From NCBI GenBank assembly GCA_023362775.1, contig JALMGJ010000008.1:35514501-35578500 (forward strand): a stretch of 64,000 bases of DNA. The letters run 5' to 3'. This document shows positions 46,055 through 56,090 of this stretch, one piece after another. This stretch comes from Charina bottae (taxonomy: Eukaryota; Chordata; Lepidosauria; Squamata; Charinaidae). The notes beneath the pieces are model-generated. The model was not told where the DNA came from and searched no databases. It saw nothing but the letters and a program-made list of their open reading frames with translations. The position numbers were made by a program, and so were the translations under genes. Within the stretch, counting starts at the first letter, position 1. Each line of letters opens with the position of its first letter.

Positions 46055-46554
46055 AGGGCAGGACCAAGCAACCAGTCGCCGGGGACAACCGTTCTACTCA
46101 CCATACAGCAACTCCGGAAGGAGCCCAGCCGGAATCATCGGAGAAGCCTCATCCTGAAGAAGCACAGCCAGAATCTCTCCTGATCTCTGAATTTACCCCA
46201 GCCGCAAAAGAAGTCCAGATTGCTTCATCATCAAGAGCGGTCAGGACGCTGGCGAGTGGCTTCGCGGAGAGCCCTAGCAGAGAGGCTTCGACCTAGTCAG
46301 GTGATTGTCAGCTGGCACTTGCAGCTTCGCAGCCACCTGGCCAACACAGCTAAGTACCTTACTCAACCTGGTGTGGTTTGTCACGCCGATTTCGGGTCGC
46401 CCCATTCAGTCTTTGGGGAGCGGCCTAGCCCACCGTACCCCGTCCTGCCGGGCATACGGGCAGTATTACCTAGTGGAGGTGATTTAGTCTGCCTGGCAGC
46501 TTCCATTCCGTTAGTAACGGTTCCAGTGCAACCTGCCTTGAGCCTACAGTTCAG

Positions 46555-47180
46555 AGGTGTGGAGGAACCAGCCCAGTCTGCATTGCATTTCCAGTCCTGT
46601 ATTCCAGAGAAACCAGCCCAGCCTGCATTGCATTCCCAGCCCTGTATTCCAGAGGAATCGGCTCAGCCTGCATTATATTTTCAGTCCTGCATTCCAGAGG
46701 AACCAGCTCAGTCGACGTTGCCTCCCAGTGTTCCAGGGGTCCAGCTCAGTCTGCCCTGGGATTCCAGCCCAGAGACCCAGAGAGTCCAGCCAGTGTACCC
46801 TGCATTTCCAGAGAATCCAGTCCAGCGTATCCTGCATTCCATTCTAAGAATCCCAGAGAATCCAGTCCCATGAAACCTAGTCTCAGTCCAGAGTTCCTGA
46901 GAATCCAGTCCAAGAATCCCAGAGAATCCAGTCCAGCGTATCCTGCATTCTATCCCAAGAATCCCAGAGAATCCAGTCCAGTGAAACCTGCAGTCTCAGT
47001 CCAGAGTCCTGAGAATCCAGTCCAAGAATCCCAGAGAATCCAGTCCAGTGAAACCTGTAGTTCCAGTCCAGAGTTCCCAAGAAACCAGCCCAGCTTATCC
47101 TGCAGTTCCAATCCAGAGTTCCTGAGAATCCAGTCCAGTTTATCCTACAGCTCCAGTCTAGAGTTTTTAAGAGTTCAGCC
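46555..47180. repeat. 45-bp minisatellite inside the solo LTR
   Basis: Units of about 45 bp (GAACCAGCCCAG...TGCATTGCATTCCCAG...TATTCCAGAG, later GAGAATCCAGTCCAG...) repeat at least three times at 46557-46735 and about six times more at 46808-47170, with 44-46-bp variants and a partial 23-bp unit. In frame the unit reads like a 15-residue proline/glutamine peptide (EEPAQSALHFQSCIP), but frames shift between units. Confidence 0.85.
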
Positions 47181-47347
47181 TAGCCGTGTTGAATTCAGCA
47201 GGATCCAAGTCTACCTCAATTCTCCTGCCCAGCTATTCAGAACTTGACACTTGTTGTTGAACTTAGTTGTACTATTGCCTAGTTGTGCAACCATTGATCC
47301 AGTATTCCAATGAGATTATTGGACTACAATTGTAAATAGTTTTCATT

Positions 47348-47353
47348 AATAAA
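47348..47353 (+). terminator. Polyadenylation signal of the solo LTR
   Basis: AATAAA, 45 bp before the LTR end, followed by a T/G-rich segment. Confidence 0.6.
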
Positions 47354-47403
47354 ACTATTTTACTAAAGAGTTCTGGTGGTCAAAGTCCGAAGAGAACAAT
47401 TCC

Positions 47404-49485
47404 AGTACCTCCCTACCTGTTCCAATTGAGAACATATCACTACCCTATACATTGATCCCGTAAAAAAATAGTACCATCCCTGCTTGCTTCTGAAGCCTCT
47501 GTTAAGTGGGCATTTTTACAGATTGGTGTTTATTAATAGGACCTCAGCAGACCTTATCTTGTCTCACAAGGTAGGGAGGCACATGGGTAGGAGCCTACCA
47601 GAGAATCCCAAGACTGGACTGGGAGTTTGGACTGGGAAGTTGAGAAACATCCTGGAAGAAGGCAACACAAGCCACTTCCATAGCACTGCCAAGAAAATTA
47701 AATGGCCATGACCATGAAGATACCAGAAGCAGCATCATATCAAAAACGATGACACTTATGTGATGACAGCATCACAGAAACACTGCAGTTATGTACTTGC
47801 ACCATGATACTTGACACAAGAACATAAAAAATGCATGACATCATGTACATGTCATCATCTGTCCTCCCTTGCTGCCATATGGACACCCATGACCAGGAAT
47901 CAAATTCAATTCAAAACAAACTTTTTAAATTGTCTCCTGTGCTGATTTCTTCATAGAAAACATTTGTGCCAAACTAGATTCTTCTTTCACTTTGCTTGTG
48001 AAAACAACCTACCAACCATATACATCTTAAAAGGCCATTTTGGTTGGCAAGCAGCATTCAACTGATGAACAGCATGTCTTAGGTTTCATATGTAGTGTCC
48101 AACTTGAACATAGTGTGGGAACATTTCACTCATCTGAGAAAAATTGACCCATGATTGAACAGCTGCTGAATTATCACAGGTTATTTAAAGCCCACTAATA
48201 AATTGTAGGTGCTCATTGGAATAGAGCCTCTGAGAACTATAGTCAGTCAAAATGAGAGAAAACAATGATGGGAGAATTATCATTATCCTCTGTATCCACA
48301 ATCACTCTGTGAAATTCTGAGTTCACACAAAAACTTTCTTATTGCAACAAAGCCATTAAATATCAACTTCTTCTAGAGAGGAACCAGGGAAGGGAACATG
48401 ACTGAAAAACCTCACAGAGGATGGGCATTAATAATTTATTAAAAGAGCAGTTCCCTCAGAGGAAGAAGCTATCATTTGGAAGATCCTAAATCACCTTCAC
48501 ATACAGGTCATATACAGATCAAGAATCAACTTGGTCAAATGAGGATGCTTCACAGGGCCCACAACTTAGTGACAGGCATACCATGCAACATCTTCTTTGC
48601 CCTTTGTTACAGGTACCCTACTGCATACTGCAAGAGTTATGGCCAGCTCGTGAGCATTAAAATTTCCACAACAGTGGAAAGAATTATGATGTGGTGAATA
48701 ACATGAAAGGAAGAATTAGCATTTTTAGTGGGGGGGGAATACTAGGCTCTAAGCAAACACTTTGCATATCTATTACCCCACTGTGTTATATTGTCAACCC
48801 CAAACATGCTCTTGAAATCCTCAGGGCACGGGCTCACTTTAAAAAGTAGCATACACTAATAGAAAGAGTTCTTTGTAAAAAAAAAATCATTTGTATGTAG
48901 CAAACACAGCAAGCCTGGGGACTGGTGCTTTGATTGTTTTGTAATTAGCAATGCTTTTGTATTTTCTCAGTGTGATCCCTGCAGATACTACTACCATCCC
49001 AATTGGGCACATTTGGTAGGACACTTCAACTAAAAAGCCTGAACAGAAAACAACAAAGAACAGCCACACAATCTCCCTGGATGATTGCAAGCTTCTTTAC
49101 TAATCATGAAGGCATCAGTCATGATTTAGAATCCCACCACAACCTTCAACTCAACTTACCCATTCTTAGAAATGCAATTGGTGCAGGCTCGTTGAAAATA
49201 GGAATGGGGGGAAAAACCCACATAAATACACACAGGCCTCATTTTGGCTCTAAATTAGTAGGCTAGGAAGATTAATTAATTTTCCAGCAGATATTCCAGA
49301 CAGCAAAAGCAGATGGGGAAAAACACTATAATTTTAACCCTGGAAAGAAACAAAGGTATTTTACTGGAACACTCCAAGCAAGGATGTTTTACCATTTCAA
49401 AGTATCAGTTCAGATTTTTCATGAAAGTTACTTCATTGCACTTGCTTTTGGTTAGCTAAGAAATTACAAAGAGGAAGTCTTCGTC
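47404..49485. other. Largely unannotated sequence
   Basis: About 47580-47720 resembles a decayed LINE/SINE leader (GGAAGAAGGCAACACAAGCC; CACTGCCAAGAAAA), cf. the BovB 5' leader, but too diverged to assign. The rest shows nothing recognisable. Confidence 0.35.
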
Positions 49486-49614
49486 CTCTAAGCCAGTGTT
49501 TCTCAACCTCAGCAACTTTAAACTGTGTGGACTTCAATTCCCAGAATCCGCCAGCCAGCCAGTTGAAGTCCACGCAGCTTAAAGTTGCTGAGGTTGAGAA
49601 ACACTGCTCTAAGT
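49486..49614. mobile_element. Foldback hAT-like MITE, 113 bp
   Basis: Element 49494-49606: CAGTGTTTCTCAACCTCAGC and GCTGAGGTTGAGAAACACTG are exact inverted termini, and the inverted repeat extends almost to the middle (GTGTGGACTTCAA / TTGAAGTCCACGC). The flanks CTCTAAGC/CTCTAAGT are an 8-bp TSD with one mismatch. Confidence 0.9.
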
Positions 49615-49674
49615 TCTCTCACAGAATTGTGTGGTTCTTCAAGAATCCGTTTAAGTAGTCTTCCCTAATGTGGT

Positions 49675-49770
49675 ACTTTCCAGATATGTTGCGATACAAC
49701 TTACATCACTCGCCAGCTACAGCCCAGGCTGGCTGGGCATGATGGGAATTATGGAGTGGGCTACTTTAAT
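49675..49770. mobile_element. Old MITE fragment
   Basis: CTTTCCAGATATGTTGCGAT ... CCAGGCTGGCTGGGCATGAT ... GGGAATTATGGAG resembles a common MITE with TGATGGGAGTTGTAG. Diverged. Confidence 0.35.
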
Positions 49771-49801
49771 GTTTTTGAAGATGCTTAAAATATGTAGCAC
49801 A

Positions 49802-50240
49802 CAGAGGCTGCATTCACACATCATGCTAAGCCATGATTTGCCATAATTGTTCAAAAGCCATAAGTGGCTGGGTGCATACATTTCAGGATGCCATAAACCA
49901 TGGTTAACAAACTAAAAAAGAATCGGTCCAAGCAACACTCTATACCAGGGCTTTCCAAAGTGCTGTCGCTGGCGACACACCAGCGGCAGTGGCGGCGCGC
50001 ACACGGTGACGGCGCAGGGTGTGTGTGCGGCGGCACGCGTGCACGGCGGCGGCGTGGGGGGCGTGCGGCGGCGCGCGCGTGCATGGCAGCCGCCGTGCAT
50101 GCGTGCGCCGCTTCCGGGTGGTGTGGCGACACACCACGCTGTGTGTGGCAACACACTTTTGTGTCACGACACACAGTTTGGAAAGCTCTGCTCTATACCA
50201 ATAGTATACACTACATTACTGTTTAGTGCTGTGTGTGAAC
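49802..50240. mobile_element. Older MITE interrupted by a GC-rich hAT MITE
   Basis: The left part is GGCTGCATTCACACATCATG followed by CTAAGCCATGATTTGCC. The right part, after the inserted hAT element, is TTTAGTGCTGTGTGTGAACC. The ends are inverted relative to each other (TTCACACA...GCTAA / TTAGTGCTGTGTGTGAA). The family is unnamed. Confidence 0.5.
49938..50198 (+). mobile_element. hAT-like MITE with CpG-dense core, 8-bp TSD (CTCTATAC)
   Basis: Element proper 49946-50190: CAGGGCTTTCCAAAGTGC ... AGTTTGGAAAGCTCTG. The flanks 49938-49945 and 50191-50198 are identical. The CpG-rich core (49985-50110) is shorter than in the copies at 17654 and 25713 and lacks the long minisatellite. It shares their terminal segments almost base for base. 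Confidence 0.93.
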
Positions 50241-50564
50241 CGATCACTGCTTTAGAATCATGGATGGGAGAGCAGCTCCTTGCTCATTATAAGTTGTTCT
50301 TAGTTCTCCAGTCCTAGAGTTTTGAGTTCAATATCCAGAGTCCACAATGTCCATAGAGTAAAAGTAATGTGAGTACAAGTGCTGTGAACATTTATGCAGT
50401 CTCTACTTTCTCTTCTCCTTTGTACAGTTAACTTCTCCTTCAAAACATATAACCTATGTGGGAGGTAACAAAGGGGGTATTTTCAGATGGAGAGGCATCT
50501 CCCCACTCCTCTTTTTCCAGAATCCCAATAACTAACATATCATGAGATTCTCTTTCAGGGGCAC
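50241..50564. other. Unannotated sequence
   Basis: Nothing recognised. Confidence 0.4.
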
Positions 50565-50835
50565 AATGTTATATAAAGCACAGAAAAGGAGTAAGGAGCA
50601 GTAAGCCAATGAAATGAAAGGCATGAAGTAAGAAAAAGGAAAGGAAACATGGCTTCCCATATCTTTCTATCCTTGCAAACCATCCTTGCTTCCACCATGT
50701 GCATACCCACTTCATACATTGTCTTTTGTTATTAAAGCTTCTCATTTCTTCTTTTTGAGGATCTCATCAACTCTATCCAACTGTGCCGTTCCCATTCCCT
50801 GTCTTCCTGTTCCTCTTCCCCCATTCCCTCTTCAT
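50565..50835 (-). repeat. Unidentified interspersed repeat, copy B
   Basis: It matches 3690-4010: TATCCTTGCAAACCATCCTTG, CTTTTTGAGGATCTCATCAAC, CCCATTCCCTCTTCATTCATG. On the minus strand it gives ARMVCKDRKIWEAMF, comparable with VVCKDGEEW in copy A. The family is not recognised. Confidence 0.45.
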
Positions 50836-51310
50836 TCATGTATTTGTAATGAGATTTGATCTCTATATCAACTATGATCTTGCTTGACCAGCAGCACTAT
50901 CTTTATTTCTGAGTTTCCAAAGAAATGGCGACCAAATCATCCATTCACATCCAGTACTTTAAGATTACTGATATTCCTGAACAGGCACACCAATAGAGAG
51001 TTAGAGATAGATACAACACAGAATGCTGATATGTAAGAAAAGCAAAGGTATACACTGCCCTTTCTGTTAGGATTCAGTAACTCATTCTTCGCTGCACAAA
51101 GCAGTGGATCGCCATGGTTATTAAGTATTCATGTCTCACTGCTAGATACTAGAGGATACACAAAATTGGCTTTCTTGTATATTAATCTATCCAGTTGTCT
51201 CAGCAGCCATGAGAACCAAGACAACTGTTGTAAGTTCCATCTTCCTTCATCTGAAGTGAATTTTTAGCAGATTTAGTAAAAGAGATGAATGTATTCTTCC
51301 TGAGAATAAC
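50836..51310. other. Unannotated sequence
   Basis: Nothing recognised. Confidence 0.4.
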
Positions 51311-51363
51311 AGCAACAAAGGATCTGTAGCTTGAATCATGTCAACTGGATTTCTATTTTCTTA

Positions 51364-51411
51364 GTGGAAACGTTTCACTCCTTATCCAAGGAGCTTCTTC
51401 AGTCTGAGTAA
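51364..51411 (-). ncRNA. Hammerhead-ribozyme-like motif in the PLE 3' region (left arm)
   Basis: Reverse-complement copy of the motif at 53325-53372, with the same CTGAAGA ... GGAGTGAAAC core on the minus strand. Confidence 0.4.
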
Positions 51412-51503
51412 AGTTAGTAAGGGAATCCTTAAATATGTTTCTAGGCTGGCTGTGTGACCTTGCACCTGGGGCTAGGTCATGGTTATTTTTGAGATGTTTG
51501 TTT

Positions 51504-52403
51504 CTAAGTCCCTTTATCATCTAAAGGAGGATCGTTAAGATTACCCTGCTGCTGTTGAGCTTGTGAAATGGTCTTAATCTTCCTAGGCACAGAAGACAAA
51601 GCAGGAAGGAAGATAGGGGAAAGGTTATGCCTGAGGCCCCCACCTCTATTCAAGGAAGGATTTTCCAAGTTGGCATGAATGGATTCCTTGACCCCTCTCT
51701 CAAACCACCTATCTTCTCTGTCTAAAATGTGAACATTAATGTCCTCAGATGAGTGTCCTTTTTCCTTTAAATGAAGATAAACTGCTGACTCTGGTCCTGT
51801 GGTGTTACTTCTCCTGTGTTGGGCCATCCTCCTGTACAAATGTTGTTTGGTTTCTCCAATGTAGAGTTCAGAGCACTCCTCACTGCACTGGATTGCATAA
51901 ACTACATTGCTTTTCTTGTGTTTTGGAGTTTGATCTTTGGGGTGTACAAGCCTCTGTCTCAGTGTGTTGGTGGGTTTGAAATATACAGGTATGTGGTGTT
52001 TGCCAAATATCCGTTTTATCTTTTCAGACACACCAGCCATGTAGGGAATGACCAGGTTCTTTCGTTTACTCTGAGTCTCAGCCCTATCTGTCGCTGTTTT
52101 AGGTCTGGTAGATTTAGATTTGGTGAAGGCCCAATTTGGATATCAACAGGCCTTCAGAGCTGTTCTCAGGTGCTGATTTTCATTCTTTTTGGAATCCATG
52201 GAGGTGGGGATGGTTTCTGCTCTGTGTGACAATGTCCTGATGACTCCTAGTTTGTGCTGCAGTGGATGGTGGGAGTCAAACATCAGATATTGATCTGTGT
52301 GTGTGTGTTTCCTGTAGATCCCTATTTCTAGCTTGCCACCGGTCCCAATGAGGACTTCACAGTCTAGGAATGCTAGTGAAGTCCTCATTGGGACCGGTGG
52401 CAA
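51504..52403 (-). pseudogene. PLE polyprotein C-terminal part, inverted copy with one nonsense codon
   Basis: The minus-strand counterpart of the ORF above. It reads LAFLDCEVLIGTGGKL through the loop, so this copy extends slightly further 5' than its partner. A TGA (52143-52145, minus) replaces a Gly codon after LKAC, splitting it into 52143-52403 and 51504-52040. The second part holds the complete GIY-YIG domain (YAIQCSEECSELYIGETKQH). Other differences are single substitutions such as SSED for SFED. Confidence 0.9.
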
Positions 52404-53232
52404 GCTAGAAATAGGGATCTACAGGAAACCCACACACACAGATCAATATCTGATGTTTGACTCCCACCATCCACTGCAGCACAAACTAGGAGTCATCAGG
52501 ACATTGTCACACAGAGCAGAAACCATCCCCACCTCCATGGATTCCAAAAAGAATGAAAAGCAGCATCTGAGAACAGCTCTGCAGGCCTGTGGATATCCAA
52601 ATTGGGCCTTCACCAAATCTAAGTCTACCAGACCTAAAACAGCGACAGATAGGGCTGAGACTCAGAGTAAACGGAAGAACCTGGTCATTCCTTACATGGC
52701 TGGCGTGTCTGAAAAGATCAAACGGATATTTGGCAAACACCACATACCTGTATATTTCAAACCCACCAACACACTGAGACAGAGGCTTGTACACCCCAAA
52801 GATCAAACTCCAAAACACAAGGAAAGCAATGTAGTGTATGCAATCCAGTGCAGTGAGGAGTGCTCTGAACTCTACATTGGAGAAACCAAACAACCTTTGT
52901 ACAGGAGGATGGCCCAACACAGGAGAAGTAACACCACAGGACCAGAGTCAGCAGTTTATCTTCATCTAAAGGAAAAAGGACACTCATTTGAGGACATTAA
53001 TGTTCACATTTTAGACAGAGAAGATAGGTGGTTTGAGAGAGGGGTCAAGGAATCCATTCATGCCAACTTGGAAAATCCTTCCTTGAATAGAGGTGGGGGC
53101 CTCAGGCATAACCTTTCCCCTATCTTCCTTCCTGCTTTGTCTTCTGTGCCTAGGAAGATTAAGACCATTTCACAAGCTCAACAGCAGCAGGGTAATCTTA
53201 ACGATCCTCCTTTAGATGATAAAGGGACTTAG
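52376..53232 (+). pseudogene. PLE polyprotein C-terminal part with GIY-YIG endonuclease
   Basis: A 299-codon ORF opens at 52333, but the first 14-15 codons are antisense of the other arm, and genuine PLE coding starts near 52376. It encodes the end of the reverse transcriptase (EVLIGTGGKLEIGIYRKPTH; FDSHHPLQHKLGVIRTLSHR), a basic linker, and the GIY-YIG domain (YAIQCSEECSELYIGETKQP, LYRRMAQHRRSN, LHLKEKGH, and the catalytic-type Glu in GVKESIHANL). It then runs to the natural stop at 53232. The RT catalytic core is truncated away. In PLEs the GIY-YIG nuclease nicks the target for priming. The intact frame suggests a young insertion. Confidence 0.9.
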
Positions 53233-53324
53233 AAACAAACATCTCAAAAATAACCATGACCTAGCCCCAGGTGCAAGGTCACACAGCCAGCCTAGAAACA
53301 TATTTAAGGATTCCCTTACTAACT

Positions 53325-53372
53325 TTACTCAGACTGAAGAAGCTCCTTGGATAAGGAGTGAAACGTTTCCAC
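53325..53372 (+). ncRNA. Hammerhead-ribozyme-like motif in the PLE 3' region (right arm)
   Basis: CTGAAGA (core CUGANGA) is followed by AGCTCC, an 8-nt loop and GGAGT, then GAAAC (core GAAA). Helix II therefore forms from GCTCC/GGAGT. PLEs are known to carry minimal hammerheads in this region. Helix I is weak by eye (AGA with TTT/TCC), so the fold needs a covariance-model test. The mirror copy lies at 51364-51411 on the minus strand. Confidence 0.45.
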
Positions 53373-53465
53373 TAAGAAAATAGAAATCCAGTTGACATGA
53401 TTCAAGCTACAGACAATTCCACCTGGATGACTGAGAACCTTCATAGACATATAGCAACAAAGGAT

Positions 53466-54656
53466 CCTCCTTTTAATTTTTGGAAACGTGTCATATTTTA
53501 TTTCATTTGCTCAGTTTCTTCTAAAGCTCCTAGAAGGCTAGATTTCTAAGGAAGTCTGATATACAGGGATTATACAAAGCAGCCTTCTCTAACTTGATGC
53601 TCTTCAGATGTTTTGGGACTACAATTTCAAGAATTGCCAGACAAAATTCATTACTGGGTGTGGATCCTTATGTAGCCAAAATGGCCTCATCCATTCAAAA
53701 GTAGGAAACTTCTTCAGGAGTTCTTCATTTTATTTCATTCCCACTGAAAAGTTATTTTGGGATGGGACTATTTAGTGGCTCATTTTGATCAGTTTCTTCA
53801 CCTCCTCATCGTTTTTTAAATGAATTTGGTTGTCAATTATGATTTAGTCAAGTTGATTAAATTTCTTCCTCTCCTTTCTTTACTCCTTTCTTTGTTCAGT
53901 GTCTCTTTCTACAGTGGCAGGAAGGGCTATAGTATAAATTCAACTTTCTGAATGGATACTTGAACATTTTTTCCCTCCCTGTGTTTATCAAAGCAGTGAG
54001 TGTCCATTATCTGTTTGATACCGAATAAATATTTTACTGCACTCTGAGCAACAGGATATCATACCTCTACTTTATGAACTCTGCTTTCCTTTTTATTCAT
54101 TATCTAATCAATAGTTTGAGTTGAAATGCTACTCAGAGACATTAAAATTAATCATTGCACAGTTCTTTACTAGCAAAAGGCTCGGTTGTGATGGATAAGG
54201 TGTCTGCAGAGGGAGAGTTGGGATTTCATTAATAGTATAAGGAAACCACTGTGTCTTGCATCATGGATAGGCAAACATCACACAAAGAGTTGTATATGCT
54301 CAAGAATTCAAGCCACCCTTGATGGGCTTTCCTAACATTTAACTTGAATACTCATGCAGCCCATTTCCATCCCAGCTTTCAGACCAATACCTCCCTACCA
54401 CTTCACTGCAATTTCCCCTAGGTTCAGAAATCCTTGGGGAATTTGGAGAGTTGTAACAGACATAACATTTCTGTTCACATTACAGTAAGAACTGAACCAT
54501 TTTGTTTTACAGGCTGAAGTCCCATCCTTTCCTCTAATCCTTCCTGCAAGGGCCCCATAGAAGAAAGCACTGCACGCAGCAGGGCTCTAGCCCTCCAAAA
54601 GCTGAGAGGACAAATGACTCCTTAGTGAGTATTCATTCTCCCAGCCCTGCTAATAT
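53466..54656. other. Mostly unannotated sequence
   Basis: About 53580-53660 (AACTTGATGCTCTTCAGATG; GGGACTACAATTTCAAGAAT) resembles an old hAT MITE end. Otherwise nothing. Confidence 0.35.
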
Positions 54657-54931
54657 GATCCACTTTGGAGTCCTTGGTGCTCTCTGAGCTTGGCTGTTTG
54701 CTTGCAGAGGTTTCATTACCCGACTAGGTAACATCATCAGTGCGAGTGGGGGTGGCGTTTGCTCCCTGTTTATATACAGTAGCTTGCCCTGCCAGTGTTG
54801 GTAGGGATGGGGGTTTCTCCTTGGTAGTTCCTTGAGAGAACTTTCTCTCTCCTTCCTCAGAGAAGGAGCTCTCACCAAGGACTCCATAGTTCAACCCTGA
54901 GCTGTATATATTCTCTTCTACGATCCACTTT
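54657..54931 (-). mobile_element. Small PLE-related element with hammerhead-like core, 10-bp TSD
   Basis: Bounded by GATCCACTTT at 54657-54666 and 54922-54931. The sequence GGAGTCCTTGGTGCTCTC at the left is inverted relative to GAGCTCTCACCAAGGACTCC at 54866-54885. On the minus strand the order is TGTATATAAACAGGG, CTCGCACTGATGATGTTACC, GGGTAATGAAACCTC, then CAAGCTCAGAGAGCACCAAGG. It has no ORF of its own. The arrangement (TATA-like stretch, hammerhead-like core, inverted ends) parallels PLE terminal regions. Family assignment is inference. Confidence 0.6.
54711..54755 (-). ncRNA. Hammerhead-ribozyme-like motif
   Basis: On the minus strand CUGAUGA is followed by UG, UUACC, UAGUC, GGGUAA, U and then GAAAC. 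Helix II is UUACC/GGUAA. CUCGCA before CUGAUGA pairs with UGCAAG after the cleavage-site region (five of six pairs), giving helix I. Helix III would be a single C pairing, as in minimal hammerheads, and the expected GUC reads CUC in this copy, so activity may be lost. Confidence 0.5.
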
Positions 54932-55739
54932 TGCTTTAACTAGATTTCAGTTCAGTGAAGGCGATATTTCTTCTGATCTTTAGGAAGGTGCTAGCCCCCT
55001 TCCAGCATTCAGTAAGTAGTGGAAAGTCTGGCTATTCATGAAGCCCAAGCCCTCCTCTTTCCAGTTCCCATGTGTTCGAGGGAAGCTTTGTTTAAAAAGA
55101 TGCAGGTGACTAAATTTGAAATATAAATGAATAAAATAAATAAAAATAATCTTGATCTGGGATTCTGCTTAATTCATGTCCTAGGTCATGTGAAAAGATG
55201 TATTCCCATACTTCCAGTCAACCTGGAAGGTATCATCTGGAGATAGGAGACTGTATGTAGATGTTTTTACAGATTTCATTAATAGCATTCTACTATTAAA
55301 ATATAACAGTAACATTAACAACAATCCAGGAATGGCCTTTACTAAAATAGTGAAAAATGATTATGATTCTGCAAGCAATTATATACCAGAATTTTTTGTT
55401 TATGTAAGTGTGTGGGGGTAAGTATGTATATATCACTAGAATATTCATATACTGTATATTATCCTTCATAGGCATAAATGATACATAGATTCTGATGTTT
55501 GATATCACAAGTCACTTCTTTTCACTTAGTTTCTTTTAATCTAAACAAAATAAAAGTCCTGAATTTTAAGACTGTTTTCTATTCAACTGTAATGCCAGAA
55601 TGAGCAATCCTCTGCTCCCACAATAAGTGTCCTGCCAGCTCCTCTATTCTTTTTCTATATAATGTGGTATGCAGTCATATATTCATATTTCCTAACTGAT
55701 AAAACATGAATAAAGTATAAAATAAAATAAAGAATAAAG
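54932..55739. other. Unannotated AT-rich sequence
   Basis: Nothing recognised. Confidence 0.4.
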
Positions 55740-55740
55740 A

Positions 55741-56090
55741 GAGCCGGTCTGGTCTAGAGGTTAAGGCAACGGGATAGAAACCAGGAGGCTGTGAGTTCTA
55801 GTCCCGCCTTAGGCATGAAAGCCGGCTGGGTGACCTTGGGCCAGTCCCTGTCTCTCAGCCCTAGGAAGGAGCCAATGGGAAACCAGGAGACTGAGAGTTC
55901 TAGTCCCGCCTTAGGAATGAAAGCCGGCTGGGTGACCTTGGGCCAGTCACTCTCTCTCTCAGCCCAACTCACCTCACAGGGTTGTTGTTGTGGGGAAAAT
56001 AGGAGGAGGAAGGAGTAATAGGTATGTTCCCCACCTTGAGTTATTTTTAAAAATAATGAAGGCGGGATAGAAATAAAATAAATAATAAAA
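55741..56090 (+). mobile_element. Sauria SINE with internal duplication
   Basis: Head GAGCCGGTCTGGTCTAGAGG, then two tandem copies of a 102-bp unit (from GAAACCAGGAGGCTG at 55777 and GAAACCAGGAGACTG at 55879) containing GCCGGCTGGGTGACCTTGGG, the Sauria SINE signature. The unit ends in GCCCAACTCACCTCACAGGG, and the tail has GGCGGGATAGAAATAAAA. The B box is GAGTTCTAGTCCC. Confidence 0.9.

Larger units (their letters stand above)
45676..47403 (+). mobile_element. Solo LTR of an LTR retrotransposon, 5-bp TSD (ATTCC)
   Basis: The LTR proper is 45681-47398 (1718 bp). It begins TGTCAGAGTTC and ends GAAGAGAACA (TG...CA), flanked by ATTCC at 45676-45680 and 47399-47403. A TATA-like GATAAAAG at 46047-46054 and AATAAA at 47348-47353 fit promoter and polyadenylation sites of an LTR. 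The 5' tip is a palindrome (TGTCAGAGTTC/GAACTCTGACA, 4-nt loop). No internal gag/pol or second LTR was found, so it is a product of LTR-LTR recombination. TSD length is compatible with Gypsy. Orientation is inferred from the TATA and poly(A) order. Confidence 0.85.
51311..53465. mobile_element. Penelope-like element as an inverted duplex, 13-bp TSD
   Basis: Two Penelope-like (PLE) copies lie head to head: arm 51324-52360 (minus copy) and arm 52376-53412 (plus copy), 1037 bp each, separated by 15 bp. They are reverse complements with about a dozen mismatches in the first ~480 bp compared by eye. The whole 51324-53452 is flanked by AGCAACAAAGGAT at 51311-51323 and 53453-53465. The right copy carries 40 bp of 3' end (CACCTGGATGACTGAG) missing from the left copy. 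Inverted, 5'-truncated copies are typical of PLE insertion. Confidence 0.93.

Noticed and set aside
45652..47247. ORFs of 214, 217 and 125 codons that resemble a low-complexity protein gene
   Set aside because: The whole stretch lies inside a solo LTR with a 5-bp TSD. The repeats change frame between units and there is no splice or start context.
45676..47403. Complete LTR retrotransposon
   Set aside because: Only one LTR is present. No gag, protease, RT or integrase motifs and no second LTR copy in the flanks.
49851..50317. ORFs rich in Ala/Arg/His
   Set aside because: Composition artefact of the GC-rich hAT MITE.
52333..53232. Host GIY-YIG protein gene (299 codons, single exon)
   Set aside because: The motif order, inverted copy and TSD identify it as a Penelope-like element fragment. 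The first codons are antisense of the other arm.
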